From Paracoccaceae bacterium (GTDB lineage Bacteria > Pseudomonadota > Alphaproteobacteria > Rhodobacterales > Rhodobacteraceae), in NCBI GenBank assembly GCA_027486345.1, contig JAIXPH010000041.1, forward strand, positions 1 to 64,000: a DNA stretch of 64,000 bases, in the 5' to 3' direction. Under the pieces are notes generated by a model, which made no database searches, was not told the DNA's origin, and saw only the letters and a list, made by a program, of their open reading frames with translations. This document shows positions 16,416 to 24,526 of this stretch, piece by piece (the stretch's first letter is position 1; the number at the start of each line of letters is the position of its first letter). The translations under genes were made by a program, and so were the position numbers.

Positions 16416-17111
16416 TCAGATGGTCGGTCGGGCGTCGATCCATGCGGCGATACCGCCGATGTCGGGCAAAACGACATCGGCATGCGGGGCGAGATCGGAC
16501 GCAGTGGCGATGCCCGTCAGCACGGCGACGCGGTACATGCCCGCCGCTTGACCGGCCTCAAGATCATGGCGGCTGTCGCCCACCATCGCCACGCGCGACG
16601 GCGACAGCCCCGTCGCCCGGCAAAAGGCCAAAAGCGGGCCGGGTGCCGGTTTGGCGCCATGACCGGAGTCGAATCCGGCCACGAAATCGAACAGGTCCGT
16701 GATCCCCGCCGCCGCCAGATGGGCATGGGCGGGCGCTTCGGCGTCATTGGTGACGACGCCAAGGATCAGCCCCCGGTCGCGCAATGCACCCAGCACCGCG
16801 CGCAGGTCCACGGCGGGCACCATCGGCGCGGCGGCGGCAAGGCGGTTGATCCGCGCGATCATCGCCGGGCCATCGGCACCGGGAAAGCAGGGCATCAGGT
16901 CTTCGGCGATCTGGTCGGGCGTGCCCGCGATCACGGTGCTGTCGGCGGCGAATTGGCCGGTGGCAGGGTCAAAGCCGATGGCGCGGCCCAGTTCGGCGCG
17001 ACGCTCTGCTGTGGGGGCGAGTTCGTCCAGCAAGGACTGCGCCCAGGCCCCCCAACTGCGGCGAAAGTCGAACAGCGTGCCGTCCTTGTCGAAAATGATG
17101 CCGTCGATCAT
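16416..17111 (-). CDS. HAD-family phosphatase, phosphoglycolate phosphatase-like
   Basis: This 231-residue hydrolase of the haloacid dehalogenase superfamily has the nucleophile motif IIFDKDGTLFDF at residues 5-16. Motif II lies in GVVTNDAEAP, the lysine motif in GAKPAPGP and motif IV in VAMVGDSRHDLEAGQAAG. The cap after residue ~16 is helical, as in Gph-type phosphatases. Family members hydrolyse small phosphate esters such as 2-phosphoglycolate; the substrate is inferred. The ATG at 17111 puts motif I at the usual position, whereas a longer upstream frame is not protein-like. Confidence 0.88.
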   Translation of the reverse strand: MIDGIIFDKDGTLFDFRRSWGAWAQSLLDELAPTAERRAELGRAIGFDPATGQFAADSTVIAGTPDQIAEDLMPCFPGADGPAMIARINRLAAAAPMVPAVDLRAVLGALRDRGLILGVVTNDAEAPAHAHLAAAGITDLFDFVAGFDSGHGAKPAPGPLLAFCRATGLSPSRVAMVGDSRHDLEAGQAAGMYRVAVLTGIATASDLAPHADVVLPDIGGIAAWIDARPTI

Positions 17112-17175
17112 CGCCCTGCCCCCTGATGTTGCGCCACCCTGTCCGAGGCGCGGGCCGGAATCAAGCACCCTCCCG

Positions 17176-17460
17176 TTACGTCCAATGCGGCCCCTGCCCG
17201 CCCGGCAGCATGGCACGCGCCTGCAACGGCCGGTCATAGGGCAAGCCCGCCGCATCGCAAAAGGCGATGATCCACTGGTCATCCATCAGCAGGAAATCGA
17301 GGACCGCACCCAGAAACTCGGGCTCTGTCGCCCGGGCGGCCACCTCGTGCGCCGTGGCTCCGCTGGCCCCCAGAAAGGTCTGGAACAGTTCGTCCTGACC
17401 GGCCAGCCAGCCCAGCGCCTGAAGTGCCAGCGTCTCTGCGCCCGCCTGTGCCTTGGTCAT
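17176..17460 (-). CDS. DUF3572 family protein
   Basis: This encodes a 94-residue, mostly helical protein (AETLALQALGWLAGQDELFQ, FLLMDDQWIIAFCDAAGL). The pattern matches DUF3572, which is common in alphaproteobacteria and often sits opposite pleD, as it does here. The function is unknown. I chose the ATG at 17460 to match the family length; an upstream frame would run through the divergent promoter region. Confidence 0.8.
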   Translation of the reverse strand: MTKAQAGAETLALQALGWLAGQDELFQTFLGASGATAHEVAARATEPEFLGAVLDFLLMDDQWIIAFCDAAGLPYDRPLQARAMLPGGQGPHWT

Positions 17461-17605
17461 GTCGTCCCCCGCAAACCGGGGCATTTCCCCCGCGAAACCG
17501 TGATCCATTCGTAAAGGAATGGGCAATCTTTTCTTAACCACTTTCCCCGACAAGGGGGAAGGCAAGACGCGACGAAGATGATCGGCAAGGGCGAACGGGG
17601 CGGCA

Positions 17606-18976
17606 ATGGCGGCGGGCAGGATCTTGATCGTGGATGGCATCGCCACCAATCGCGTGGTGCTGAAGGTCAAGCTGGATGCCGCCTTTCACGTCACGCTGAC
17701 GGCGGCGGATGGGGCGACCTGCCTGCGGATGGCGCAGGATCAACGCCCCGATCTGATCTTGCTGGACCATGCCTTGCCCGATCTGCCGGGCCTGACCGTG
17801 CTGCATGTCCTGCATACCGATCCGCGCACATCGGGCGTGCCGGTGGTTCTGCTGGCCAACGCCCCAAATGACGGGTTGCGGCGCGCGGCACTGGCGGCGG
17901 GCGCGGTGGATGTGATGGACAAGCGGGTGGATGACCAATTGCTGTTGGCGCGCATCCGCAACCTGTTGCGCCTGCGCGCCGATGTGCAGGACAACGGCCT
18001 GCCGCTTTTGGGTCTGGCAGAGCCTGACGTGGCCTTTGTCGCGCCCGGACGGGTCGCGCTGGTGTTCCAGCGGGCAGAGATGGCGCTGACGCTGCGGCGT
18101 ATGCTGGCGGGGGAGATGGCGGATCAGATCCTGTCGCTGCGCCGCGATGGCGTGCTGGCGGCAGAGGGCGGGGCAGGCCTGCAGCCCGATGTCTTTGTGT
18201 TGGACAGCGGGCTGTTGCCGGGCGGGGGCCTTCGCCTGCTTTCGGAATTGCGCAGTCGGGGGGAAACCCGGCACGCGGGCGTCTGCCTGTGGCAGCCGCT
18301 TTCCGACGCGGCAGAGGCGGCGCAGGCCTATGACCTTGGCGCGGATGAGGTGTTCACCCCCGACATGTCCGCGCCCGAACTCGCGCTGCGCCTGTCCGCC
18401 GTCATGGCCCGGCGGCGCGAGGGGCGGCGTCTGCGGGGTTTGCTGCATGATGCGGCGCGTCTGGCGGCGGTGGATGACCTGACGGGACTGTGGAACCGGC
18501 GCTATGCGCTGCCGCATCTGGCCACGATGGCCGAAGCGGCGCAGGCCAAGGCGCAGGGGCTTGCCGTCATGGCGCTGGACATCGACCGTTTCAAATCGGT
18601 GAATGATCGTTACGGACACAGCACCGGCAATGCCGTGCTGGTCGCGGTGGCGCAACGCCTGCGCGACATCCTCAGCACCGGTCCCGAGGATGCGCCGCTG
18701 ATCGCCCGCATCGGCGGAGAGGAATTCCTCGTCGCCCTGCCCTGCCCCAACGCGCAGGTTGCCCGCCGGCTGGCGGAGGCCTTGTGCGACGGCATCCGCC
18801 GCCATGCGGTGCGGCTAGAGGAATTGCCCCCGATCACGGTGACCATCTCGGTGGGGTTGGCGATGCGGGCAGGGTCCGAACCCGTGACCGATGCGCTGGA
18901 ACGCGCCGACCGCGCACTTTTGGCCGCGAAAGAGCGCGGGCGCGACCGGGTGACCTTGGCGCGCAACGTGGCCTGA
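17606..18976 (+). CDS. pleD: PleD-type diguanylate cyclase response regulator
   Basis: This 456-residue protein has the REC-REC-GGDEF layout of PleD. The first receiver spans ~4-120, with the phospho-acceptor Asp54 in LILLDHALPD. Its acidic pocket reads VDG (Asp10-Gly11) where two acidic residues are usual. The second receiver (~145-270) is divergent. The cyclase domain (~285-455) has the active loop GGEEF at 370-374. The RxxD inhibitory site expected nine residues upstream is absent (the sequence reads EDAP). The enzyme should make cyclic di-GMP without classical product inhibition. It faces away from the DUF3572 gene. Confidence 0.9.
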   Translation: MAAGRILIVDGIATNRVVLKVKLDAAFHVTLTAADGATCLRMAQDQRPDLILLDHALPDLPGLTVLHVLHTDPRTSGVPVVLLANAPNDGLRRAALAAGAVDVMDKRVDDQLLLARIRNLLRLRADVQDNGLPLLGLAEPDVAFVAPGRVALVFQRAEMALTLRRMLAGEMADQILSLRRDGVLAAEGGAGLQPDVFVLDSGLLPGGGLRLLSELRSRGETRHAGVCLWQPLSDAAEAAQAYDLGADEVFTPDMSAPELALRLSAVMARRREGRRLRGLLHDAARLAAVDDLTGLWNRRYALPHLATMAEAAQAKAQGLAVMALDIDRFKSVNDRYGHSTGNAVLVAVAQRLRDILSTGPEDAPLIARIGGEEFLVALPCPNAQVARRLAEALCDGIRRHAVRLEELPPITVTISVGLAMRAGSEPVTDALERADRALLAAKERGRDRVTLARNVA

Positions 18977-18980
18977 GCGG

Positions 18981-19469
18981 TCAATCCCGCCCGCGCGGCC
19001 CGTGCTGGAAGGCACGCTCCAGCCGGTCGGCAAAGGCGCGGCGGTCTTCGGCGGACATGGCGGCGATCCGCTCGGCCACCAAATCGCGTCCCATCTCGAT
19101 CCGGTCAACCATCCGGCCCTGTTGCGCCTGCATCAACTCCCGCAGCTTGGACAGGTCCAGCGTGTCGGCGCGCAGCAGGGCCACCAGCGCCGCCCCTTCG
19201 GCGCGCATCTGGTCACGCAGGTCTCGCATGTTCACATCCCGCGACAGGAAGGCATCCCGCATCGCGGCGCGATCGGCGGGCGAGAAGGCCTCGCCATAGG
19301 GGCCGAAATCCAACTCGCGGATGAAGCGCCCGCGCGGGCCGTCGCGCAGGATGGCCCCGGCGATGATGCCGATGACGGCAAGGTTCAGCGCGACCGACAC
19401 CGCCAGCGCGATCCGCAAGCGTTTGGCGGTCTTGGGGGTCGCGGCGGCAATGGGGGGAAGGTCGGTCAT
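18981..19469 (-). CDS. periplasmic heavy-metal-sensor-like protein (CnrX/Spy type)
   Basis: This 162-residue protein has one N-terminal membrane helix (~19-42). A charged, helical periplasmic domain follows, with LSRDVNMRDLRDQMRAEGAALVAL-type heptads and an ERIAAMSAEDRRAFADRLER tail. This matches the metal-resistance/Spy-like family to which CnrX and CpxP-type sensors belong. Its ATG overlaps the stop of the gene before (4 bases). In the CnrYXH system such a protein senses metal and controls release of the sigma factor. The ligand here is unknown; the role is inferred from gene order and topology. Confidence 0.75.
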   Translation of the reverse strand: MTDLPPIAAATPKTAKRLRIALAVSVALNLAVIGIIAGAILRDGPRGRFIRELDFGPYGEAFSPADRAAMRDAFLSRDVNMRDLRDQMRAEGAALVALLRADTLDLSKLRELMQAQQGRMVDRIEMGRDLVAERIAAMSAEDRRAFADRLERAFQHGPRGRD

Positions 19470-19843
19470 GGCGTCACCTCGGGGATCAGGTCGTCTACGC
19501 TGGGCATCAGGGACAGGCTGTCGATCTGCCCGCCGATCAGCGCGGCGGAGAGGTCGGACAGCCCGGTGGGCTGGACAAAGCCGATGAACAGCCCGGCGGC
19601 GGCGGCGCTGCCCATGCCCGCCAGCGCGCCAAAACCGCCGAAGAAGTCAATCACGCCGCGCCAGAGCCCTTGCGGCGGTGCAGGCGGGGCGACGACGGCG
19701 CGCGGTGCAGGCTGCAGGGCCAGCGCATCGGCCATCACCCGCCCCATCAGCGCGTCAGAGGGCACGGCCGGACGTGCCCGCGCCGCGCCGAACAGCGCGT
19801 CAAGGTCGTCCATCGCGTTTTCACGGTCCTGCATCTGCGTCAC
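19466..19843 (-). CDS. small membrane protein, candidate anti-sigma factor (CnrY-like position)
   Basis: This 125-residue protein has a cytoplasmic-type N-terminal ~65 residues, rich in Ala and Pro, with a helical segment SDALMGRVMADALALQPAP. A hydrophobic stretch (FFGGFGALAGMGSAAAAGLFIGF, ~70-92) follows, then a short acidic tail. It overlaps the sigma gene upstream and the sensor-like gene downstream by 4 bases each. Small single-span proteins in this position usually bind and hold the ECF sigma factor. No recognisable zinc anti-sigma motif is present, so the role is inferred. Confidence 0.6.
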   Translation of the reverse strand: MTQMQDRENAMDDLDALFGAARARPAVPSDALMGRVMADALALQPAPRAVVAPPAPPQGLWRGVIDFFGGFGALAGMGSAAAAGLFIGFVQPTGLSDLSAALIGGQIDSLSLMPSVDDLIPEVTP

Positions 19844-20448
19844 TCCTCATCCTCATATCCCAGCGCGGCCTTTTGCCCCGACAGGATCGCGGCCAAAGAC
19901 CGCTTGCCCCGCGCGGTCAGGCTTTCGACCGCCTCGGTTCCGATGTCCATGATGGCGGCGATCTCGGGGTTGGACAGCCCCTCCAGATGGCGCAACACCA
20001 CAGCCTGCCGCTGCCGGTCGGGCAATTGGGCAAGTGCCGCATCCAGCGCGGCCATCCGGTCGGCCTCGATCATCCCCGCCACAGCACCCCGGCCTTCGTC
20101 CGCCACCTCGGGCGCGTCGTCCAAGGTTGTCGCGGCGCGGCGGTGCCGCACACGCTGGCGGTCGGTGACAAGGTTCGTCACCACCCGATACAGCCACGTG
20201 GACACCTGCGCCTCGCCGGTCCGCCACGCGGGCGCGATCTTCCACAGGCGCAGCATCGCCTCTTGCGTCACATCCTCGGCCTCGGCCCGGTCGGACAGCA
20301 GGCGCGCGGCATAGCCCAGCACGCGCGGCACCAGACGGCGGGTCAAGGCGGTGGCGGCCAAGCGGTCGCCATTGGCGTAAAGCACCAAAAGCGCCTCATC
20401 GGGCGCATCGTCCAGGGCTTCGGTCGTGGTGTCCCGTGGCATGTCCAT
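19840..20448 (-). CDS. RNA polymerase ECF sigma factor
   Basis: This 202-residue protein has sigma region 2 (AARLLSDRAEAEDVTQEAML, then LRLWKIAPAWRTGEAQVSTW) and region 4 (LAQLPDRQRQAVVLRHLEGL, then SNPEIAAIMDIGTEAVESL). It has no region 1 or 3, as in ECF sigma factors. Starts at 20448 and 20442 are both possible. It is co-translated with a small membrane protein and a periplasmic sensor-like protein, which points to envelope-stress or metal signalling. A strong hairpin separates it from the EF-hand gene upstream. Confidence 0.9.
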   Translation of the reverse strand: MDMPRDTTTEALDDAPDEALLVLYANGDRLAATALTRRLVPRVLGYAARLLSDRAEAEDVTQEAMLRLWKIAPAWRTGEAQVSTWLYRVVTNLVTDRQRVRHRRAATTLDDAPEVADEGRGAVAGMIEADRMAALDAALAQLPDRQRQAVVLRHLEGLSNPEIAAIMDIGTEAVESLTARGKRSLAAILSGQKAALGYEDEE

Positions 20449-20487
20449 CCGGTTCCGATAGCCGGTTTGCCCGGCCCGCGCAAATCC

Positions 20488-20516
20488 GCCCCGCCCCGGA
20501 CGATCCGGGGCGGGGC
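20488..20516. terminator. 13-bp perfect hairpin between the EF-hand and sigma genes
   Basis: Arms 20488-20500 and 20504-20516 are perfect 13-base complements around a 3-base loop. No T-run follows, so it may partly stop transcription or protect the 3' end of the EF-hand mRNA. Either would give more EF-hand protein than sigma factor. Confidence 0.7.
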
Positions 20517-20523
20517 AGCACAA

Positions 20524-21090
20524 TCAGTTCTGCCAGAAGCGCCAGCCGTGACCGCCGCCATGATGGCCGCGCCCGTGACCTTCGCCGCCACGGCCCTCAC
20601 CACCGGGGCCTTCGGCACGCAGCGCGTCCAGTTCGGCCTGCGTCACCGCGCCATCGCCATCGGCATCGGCACGGTCGAACAGCATCGCCGGACCGGGACG
20701 CGCGGCCAGTTCGGCGGCGGTCAACAAACCATCACCATCTGTGTCCAGATTGGCCACCATCTGCGTCGCCATTTCGGTGGCGCGGGTCGTCATCTCGGCC
20801 ACGCGGGCGGCAGCCAGTTCTTCGGCCGACAGCTTGCCATCCTTGTTGGCGTCGATCTTGCCAGCCTCGGCGGCGCGCCATGCGGTCAGTTCCGCCTCGG
20901 TCACCTTGCCGTCCTTGTCGGCATCGACGGCGGCGAAGTCAAAGCGCGGTCCCCGATCCATGCCCGGTCCACCCATCTCCATCCCCGGCATGTCGCCCAT
21001 CGGGCCACGGTCGGCCAGCGCTGCAGAGGAAAAGGCGGCGCCGGTGACGGCGGCAAGGGCAAGCGCGGTCAGGATGTTCTGGAACTTCAT
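20524..21090 (-). CDS. secreted EF-hand calcium-binding protein
   Basis: This 188-residue protein has a signal peptide (NILTALALAAVTGAAFSSAALA, cleaved near residue 26). Four canonical EF-hand loops follow: DADKDGKVTEAEL, DANKDGKLSAEEL, DTDGDGLLTAAEL and DADGDGAVTQAEL. The C-terminus is rich in Gly and His (GHGRGHHGGGHG), possibly binding transition metals. AGGAG lies 8 bases before the ATG. It heads the sigma-factor operon and probably acts in the periplasm as a calcium or metal buffer or sensor. Confidence 0.88.
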   Translation of the reverse strand: MKFQNILTALALAAVTGAAFSSAALADRGPMGDMPGMEMGGPGMDRGPRFDFAAVDADKDGKVTEAELTAWRAAEAGKIDANKDGKLSAEELAAARVAEMTTRATEMATQMVANLDTDGDGLLTAAELAARPGPAMLFDRADADGDGAVTQAELDALRAEGPGGEGRGGEGHGRGHHGGGHGWRFWQN

Positions 21091-21393
21091 GATCTTGTTC
21101 TCCTCACGGGGCCGACGTCCTGTCCGCCCATCTGCAAGGTCAAACGGGGCAGCGCGGGCTTTCCGTCGCGCAGAGTTCGGAAATCCGCATCACGGAAACG
21201 CGAGCGGGACCTTCTGCCGATTTGTCGCACCTGCGGGGGATTTTCCGCGCTGTGGCGATCTGTCCCCTCAACATTCGCGGAGCGACACACTAGGTTTACG
21301 TCTTGGTCAGATCGTCCGCCTCCAAGACTGCACAGGGGCCGCTTCAGACGATCAGGCCTTCAAGGGAAACCGGGACAAAGGCGGAAGGCACGC
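21091..21393. promoter_or_regulatory. divergent promoter region between EF-hand and DUF983 genes
   Basis: About 300 bases separate two divergent start codons. I see no open frame with a ribosome site and no exact -35/-10 match to housekeeping promoters. If the sigma factor controls its own operon, its promoter should lie here, on the - strand. Confidence 0.45.
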
Positions 21394-21798
21394 ATGCCGG
21401 ACGGGCAAGAGATATTGCAGGGTGTGATCGAAACCGACCGCCCGGTGAAACCCGCGATGCTGCGCGGGTGGCGGTGCCGTTGCCCCAATTGCGGCACGGG
21501 ACCGATGCTGCGCGGCTATCTGACGGTGCGTGACCATTGCGCCGTCTGCGGCGAGGAATTGCACCATCAACGCGCCGATGACGGTCCGGCCTACCTCACG
21601 ATCCTGATCGTGGGCCATCTGCTGGCACCGATCATGCTCTATGTGTTCACCGAATACCAACCCGATCCGCTGGTCGCCTCGTCGGTCTTTTCGGTGGGCG
21701 CGGTGGCGCTGTCGCTGTATCTGCTGCCGCGTCTGAAGGGGGCCTTGGTCGCCTTGCAATGGGCGAAACGGATGCACGGCTTCGGAGGCCGCGCTTGA
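21394..21798 (+). CDS. DUF983 domain-containing membrane protein
   Basis: This 134-residue protein has an N-terminal zinc-ribbon-like pair of CxxC motifs (CRCPNCGTGPM and CAVCGEEL). Two or three membrane helices follow (AYLTILIVGHLLAPIMLYVF and ASSVFSVGAVALSLYLLP). This is the DUF983 layout. The function is unknown. GGAAGG lies 5 bases before the ATG. Its TGA overlaps the TTG start of the Nudix gene. Confidence 0.8.
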   Translation: MPDGQEILQGVIETDRPVKPAMLRGWRCRCPNCGTGPMLRGYLTVRDHCAVCGEELHHQRADDGPAYLTILIVGHLLAPIMLYVFTEYQPDPLVASSVFSVGAVALSLYLLPRLKGALVALQWAKRMHGFGGRA

Positions 21799-22400
21799 GC
21801 GAGGCGATCCGACCCGCCGCAACACTCGTCCTGCTGCGCCAAGGTGCGGCGGGGCCAGAGGTGCTGATGGGGATGCGCGGCGCGCAGGCGGTGTTCATGC
21901 CGTCGAAATACGTCTTTCCGGGCGGGGGCGTCGATGCCGCCGACCATGCCGCAGGGACAGTGGCGGCGCTGTCGGACCTGTGCCGTCACCGCCTGTCGCT
22001 GTACCTGCCGGACGATGCCCCTGCCCCCGATGCGCTGGCGGCGGCAGGTTTGCGCGAACTGGCCGAAGAGACCGGCCTGACCCTGACCGAAGGTGCCGCT
22101 CACTTGCGCTTCATCTTCCGCGCCATCACGCCGCCGGGTCGCAGCCGCCGCTTTGACGCGCGATTCTTCCTTGTCGATGCGGCCCATGTGGCTGGCGATG
22201 CCGAGGATTTCAGCGCCGCGTCGGATGAGCTGTCGCATCTGCACTGGATCGGCATCGGTGCCGCCCGCGCGCTGGACCTGCCCTTCATCACCGAAGTTGT
22301 TCTGGCCGAGGTCGCGGCGATGCTGTCCGGCGTGCCGGATCAGGGCGTGCCCTTCTTTGACAACTCTGGTCCTGTGCCGACCTTCCGCCGTCTGGTCTGA
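21795..22400 (+). CDS. Nudix hydrolase
   Basis: This 201-residue protein probably cleaves nucleoside-diphosphate-linked compounds. The second half of the Nudix box is clear (LRELAEETGL, about residues 83-92). Before it lies PGGGVDAADHAAG with an insertion of ~30 residues, as in the NUDT19-like branch. I chose the TTG at 21795: GGAGG lies 5 bases upstream, it overlaps the DUF983 stop as TTGA, and the ATG at 21759 lies well inside the previous gene. The stop abuts the stop of the opposing desaturase gene with no gap. Confidence 0.8.
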   Translation: MSEAIRPAATLVLLRQGAAGPEVLMGMRGAQAVFMPSKYVFPGGGVDAADHAAGTVAALSDLCRHRLSLYLPDDAPAPDALAAAGLRELAEETGLTLTEGAAHLRFIFRAITPPGRSRRFDARFFLVDAAHVAGDAEDFSAASDELSHLHWIGIGAARALDLPFITEVVLAEVAAMLSGVPDQGVPFFDNSGPVPTFRRLV

Positions 22401-23354
22401 CTATTCGGCGGGCTGCGACCGGGTGGCGATGTATTCGGCACGTTCCTGTGCTGCCACCTCTCCGCCCGGCATGAGGGGATGCGGCACGGGGTCCTTGGCG
22501 CGCAGGGCATAGCGGCGGAAGACCTCAAGGTAACTGCGATAGACGTAGTGATCGTTCCGGCGACGATAATGGTCGCGGTTCTGCGCATAAAGCGCGGGCA
22601 GTTGATACCACGGCACGGCGGGGTGCATGTGGTGCACCACATGCAGATTGTTGTTCAGAAACAGCAGCGCCAGCGGGCCGCGATCCTCGACGATCACGGT
22701 GCGGGCGCGGGCGGCCTGATGGGCACGGTGTTCCAGAAAGGTGCGGATTTTCAACACCGCATGGCCGATCCAGACGGCGGCCAGATAGGCCCACCACGGC
22801 ATCGCCGCCACCCAGAGCCAGACTACCACCGGGATCAGGCCGAGCAGATGCAGCCCCCAATCGCGACGGATGCCCGGGGCGTTCTGGCGGATCAGGCGGG
22901 ATTCCGTGGTCAGCCAGTGGATGTTTCCCAGCACCGACCCCACGACGATGCGCCCCACCAGCGTGTTGTTCACCCGCTGCACGGCCTTGAGCCAGCCCGG
23001 CAGCCGCGCCCAGACCGACGGGTCCATGTAATTCGATTCCGGGTCGTCATAAGGATCGGTCAGCACCGGGTCATGGTGATGCGCCAGATGGGTGTCGCGA
23101 AAGCGGCCATAGGGCACCGTCAGGCCCAGCGCCGGGGTGCCGATGACCTCGTTCATCCAAGCGGCGCGGAAGGGATGGCCGTGCAGCAATTCATGCTGAA
23201 GCGAAGAGAACTGCGCCACCGCCAGCCCGGTCAGGATCACCGCGAGCACCGGGGAAGGCCCGTAAAGCACCGTCGTGCCAAGCGCCCAGAGCGCGTAGGT
23301 CGCCGCGAGCATCAGCAGCGTGGGCCATTCGACGGCGGGAGTGGTCTGGCGCAT
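22401..23354 (-). CDS. fatty acid desaturase family protein
   Basis: This 317-residue membrane enzyme carries the three histidine boxes of diiron desaturases and hydroxylases: HELLH (54-58), HLAHHH (89-94) and HVVHH (238-242). An extra EHRAH lies at 209-213. Hydrophobic spans lie at ~13-45, 165-195 and around 195-205. It inserts a double bond or hydroxyl into an acyl chain or carotenoid-like lipid at the inner membrane. The exact substrate is not visible. Confidence 0.87.
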   Translation of the reverse strand: MRQTTPAVEWPTLLMLAATYALWALGTTVLYGPSPVLAVILTGLAVAQFSSLQHELLHGHPFRAAWMNEVIGTPALGLTVPYGRFRDTHLAHHHDPVLTDPYDDPESNYMDPSVWARLPGWLKAVQRVNNTLVGRIVVGSVLGNIHWLTTESRLIRQNAPGIRRDWGLHLLGLIPVVVWLWVAAMPWWAYLAAVWIGHAVLKIRTFLEHRAHQAARARTVIVEDRGPLALLFLNNNLHVVHHMHPAVPWYQLPALYAQNRDHYRRRNDHYVYRSYLEVFRRYALRAKDPVPHPLMPGGEVAAQERAEYIATRSQPAE

Positions 23355-23447
23355 GGTTCGGTCCGGTCAGGTCTTGATCTGCCCTTAGTCCGTCCCGCCC
23401 CGCGCCGCTAGGCAGAATGCGCCATGGCCTGACGCAAAACACCCATC

Positions 23448-23966
23448 TCAATAATCCCGCAACAGCGACAGATCATAGCCGTTCCAGCGCAGGATATCGC
23501 GCGCGGCGGTGCGGCGGTCTGCGGGCAGGCGGGCATCGCGGTTCAGGATCACGCCGAAACTGCCATCAGGCGTGCCCAGCACCAGCGTCCGGATGTCGGC
23601 ATCGACCCACAGCACCCACCATGTGCGGTCCAAGGGCGCCTGCGCCCGCTCCACCGGGCGCAACTGGCCCGGTCCCGTGACCGCCAGCGGACCGCGATAG
23701 ACGGTGCTGACACCGTTCAGGCAAAGCTGCGCCGTGGCATAAAGCCCGCGCGTCGTCTGCGAAAGTTCCAGTCCGCCCGCCCCACAGCCCAGATCAGCGC
23801 GGGTGGCAAAGGTCGCCACCTGCGTCCAGCGCCCGGTCAATTGCGCAGGGTCCGTCACGGCATTGGCCCAGATTTGCGTCTGTGGCCTGCGGAACGACAC
23901 GGTTTCCACCGGCAATTGCGCGCAGGCGGCCAGCAACAGCATGGAGAGGGCGATCAGTCGATGCAC
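23448..23966 (-). CDS. lipocalin family lipoprotein
   Basis: This 172-residue protein starts with a lipoprotein signal peptide (VHRLIALSMLLLAAC, Cys15). A Blc-type lipocalin barrel follows: the GRWTQVATF strand stands in for the usual G-x-W-Y motif, and WWVLWVDADIRTLVLGTPDGSFGVIL forms two strands. Bacterial lipocalins bind lipids at the outer membrane. The GTG at 23966 has GAGG 7 bases upstream and overlaps the preceding lipoprotein gene by 13 bases, so the two are co-expressed. Confidence 0.8.
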   Translation of the reverse strand: MHRLIALSMLLLAACAQLPVETVSFRRPQTQIWANAVTDPAQLTGRWTQVATFATRADLGCGAGGLELSQTTRGLYATAQLCLNGVSTVYRGPLAVTGPGQLRPVERAQAPLDRTWWVLWVDADIRTLVLGTPDGSFGVILNRDARLPADRRTAARDILRWNGYDLSLLRDY

Positions 23967-24487
23967 AGGGTCACCTCGCGGCCATCGGACTGCAACACCG
24001 GATTGCAGCCGATCATGGGGGTGATCGGCGCGCAGGTGCGCGAGCGGGCCAGACATTCGGTTTCGCAATCGGTCTGGCGACGGCAGGACTTGCCCGCATC
24101 GCGCGTTTGCCGAAAGCAGCTAAAGGCCACGGTATCTCCCACCCGGCCCCAGACGCCGCCGGTGGATTTGCACTCCAGCGCCTGCGGTGTGACGGGGATG
24201 GAGGGCACCTCGGGCGGCGCGCTGGCCGCCTGTGCGGCGACGGGCTCTGCGCTGGGTGCTGGCGCGGTTGGGGCGGCCTGTGGGACGGCGGCGGGCGCCG
24301 TCAGGGGTGCGGGCGCGTTCTGGGCCTTCGGCGCATCGAGCGATGTCACCTGCACCGCACCCAGCGTGATGGGATTTGCCTGCGCCGCAGCCGCCTTGTC
24401 CGCTCGGCCCGGCAGCGCAAGCTGGCAGCCCGCCAGAATGGGCAGGGCAAGGCACAGCAAAAGGGTCAGCTGGGGCGCGCGCATCAT
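23954..24487 (-). CDS. lipoprotein with Ala/Pro linker and Cys-rich C-terminus
   Basis: This 177-residue protein has a lipobox (LPILAGC, Cys21) and a disordered Ala/Pro-rich stretch at ~30-95. A C-terminal ~75 residues follow, with eight cysteines (for example SCRRQTDCETECLARSRTC) that probably form disulfides in the periplasm. I know no family for it. It is translationally coupled to the lipocalin gene. Confidence 0.65.
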   Translation of the reverse strand: MMRAPQLTLLLCLALPILAGCQLALPGRADKAAAAQANPITLGAVQVTSLDAPKAQNAPAPLTAPAAVPQAAPTAPAPSAEPVAAQAASAPPEVPSIPVTPQALECKSTGGVWGRVGDTVAFSCFRQTRDAGKSCRRQTDCETECLARSRTCAPITPMIGCNPVLQSDGREVTLCID

Positions 24488-24526
24488 CCCCCCACTTGGA
24501 CCGAAGCGGCCAAGTCCCGCAAGCCC

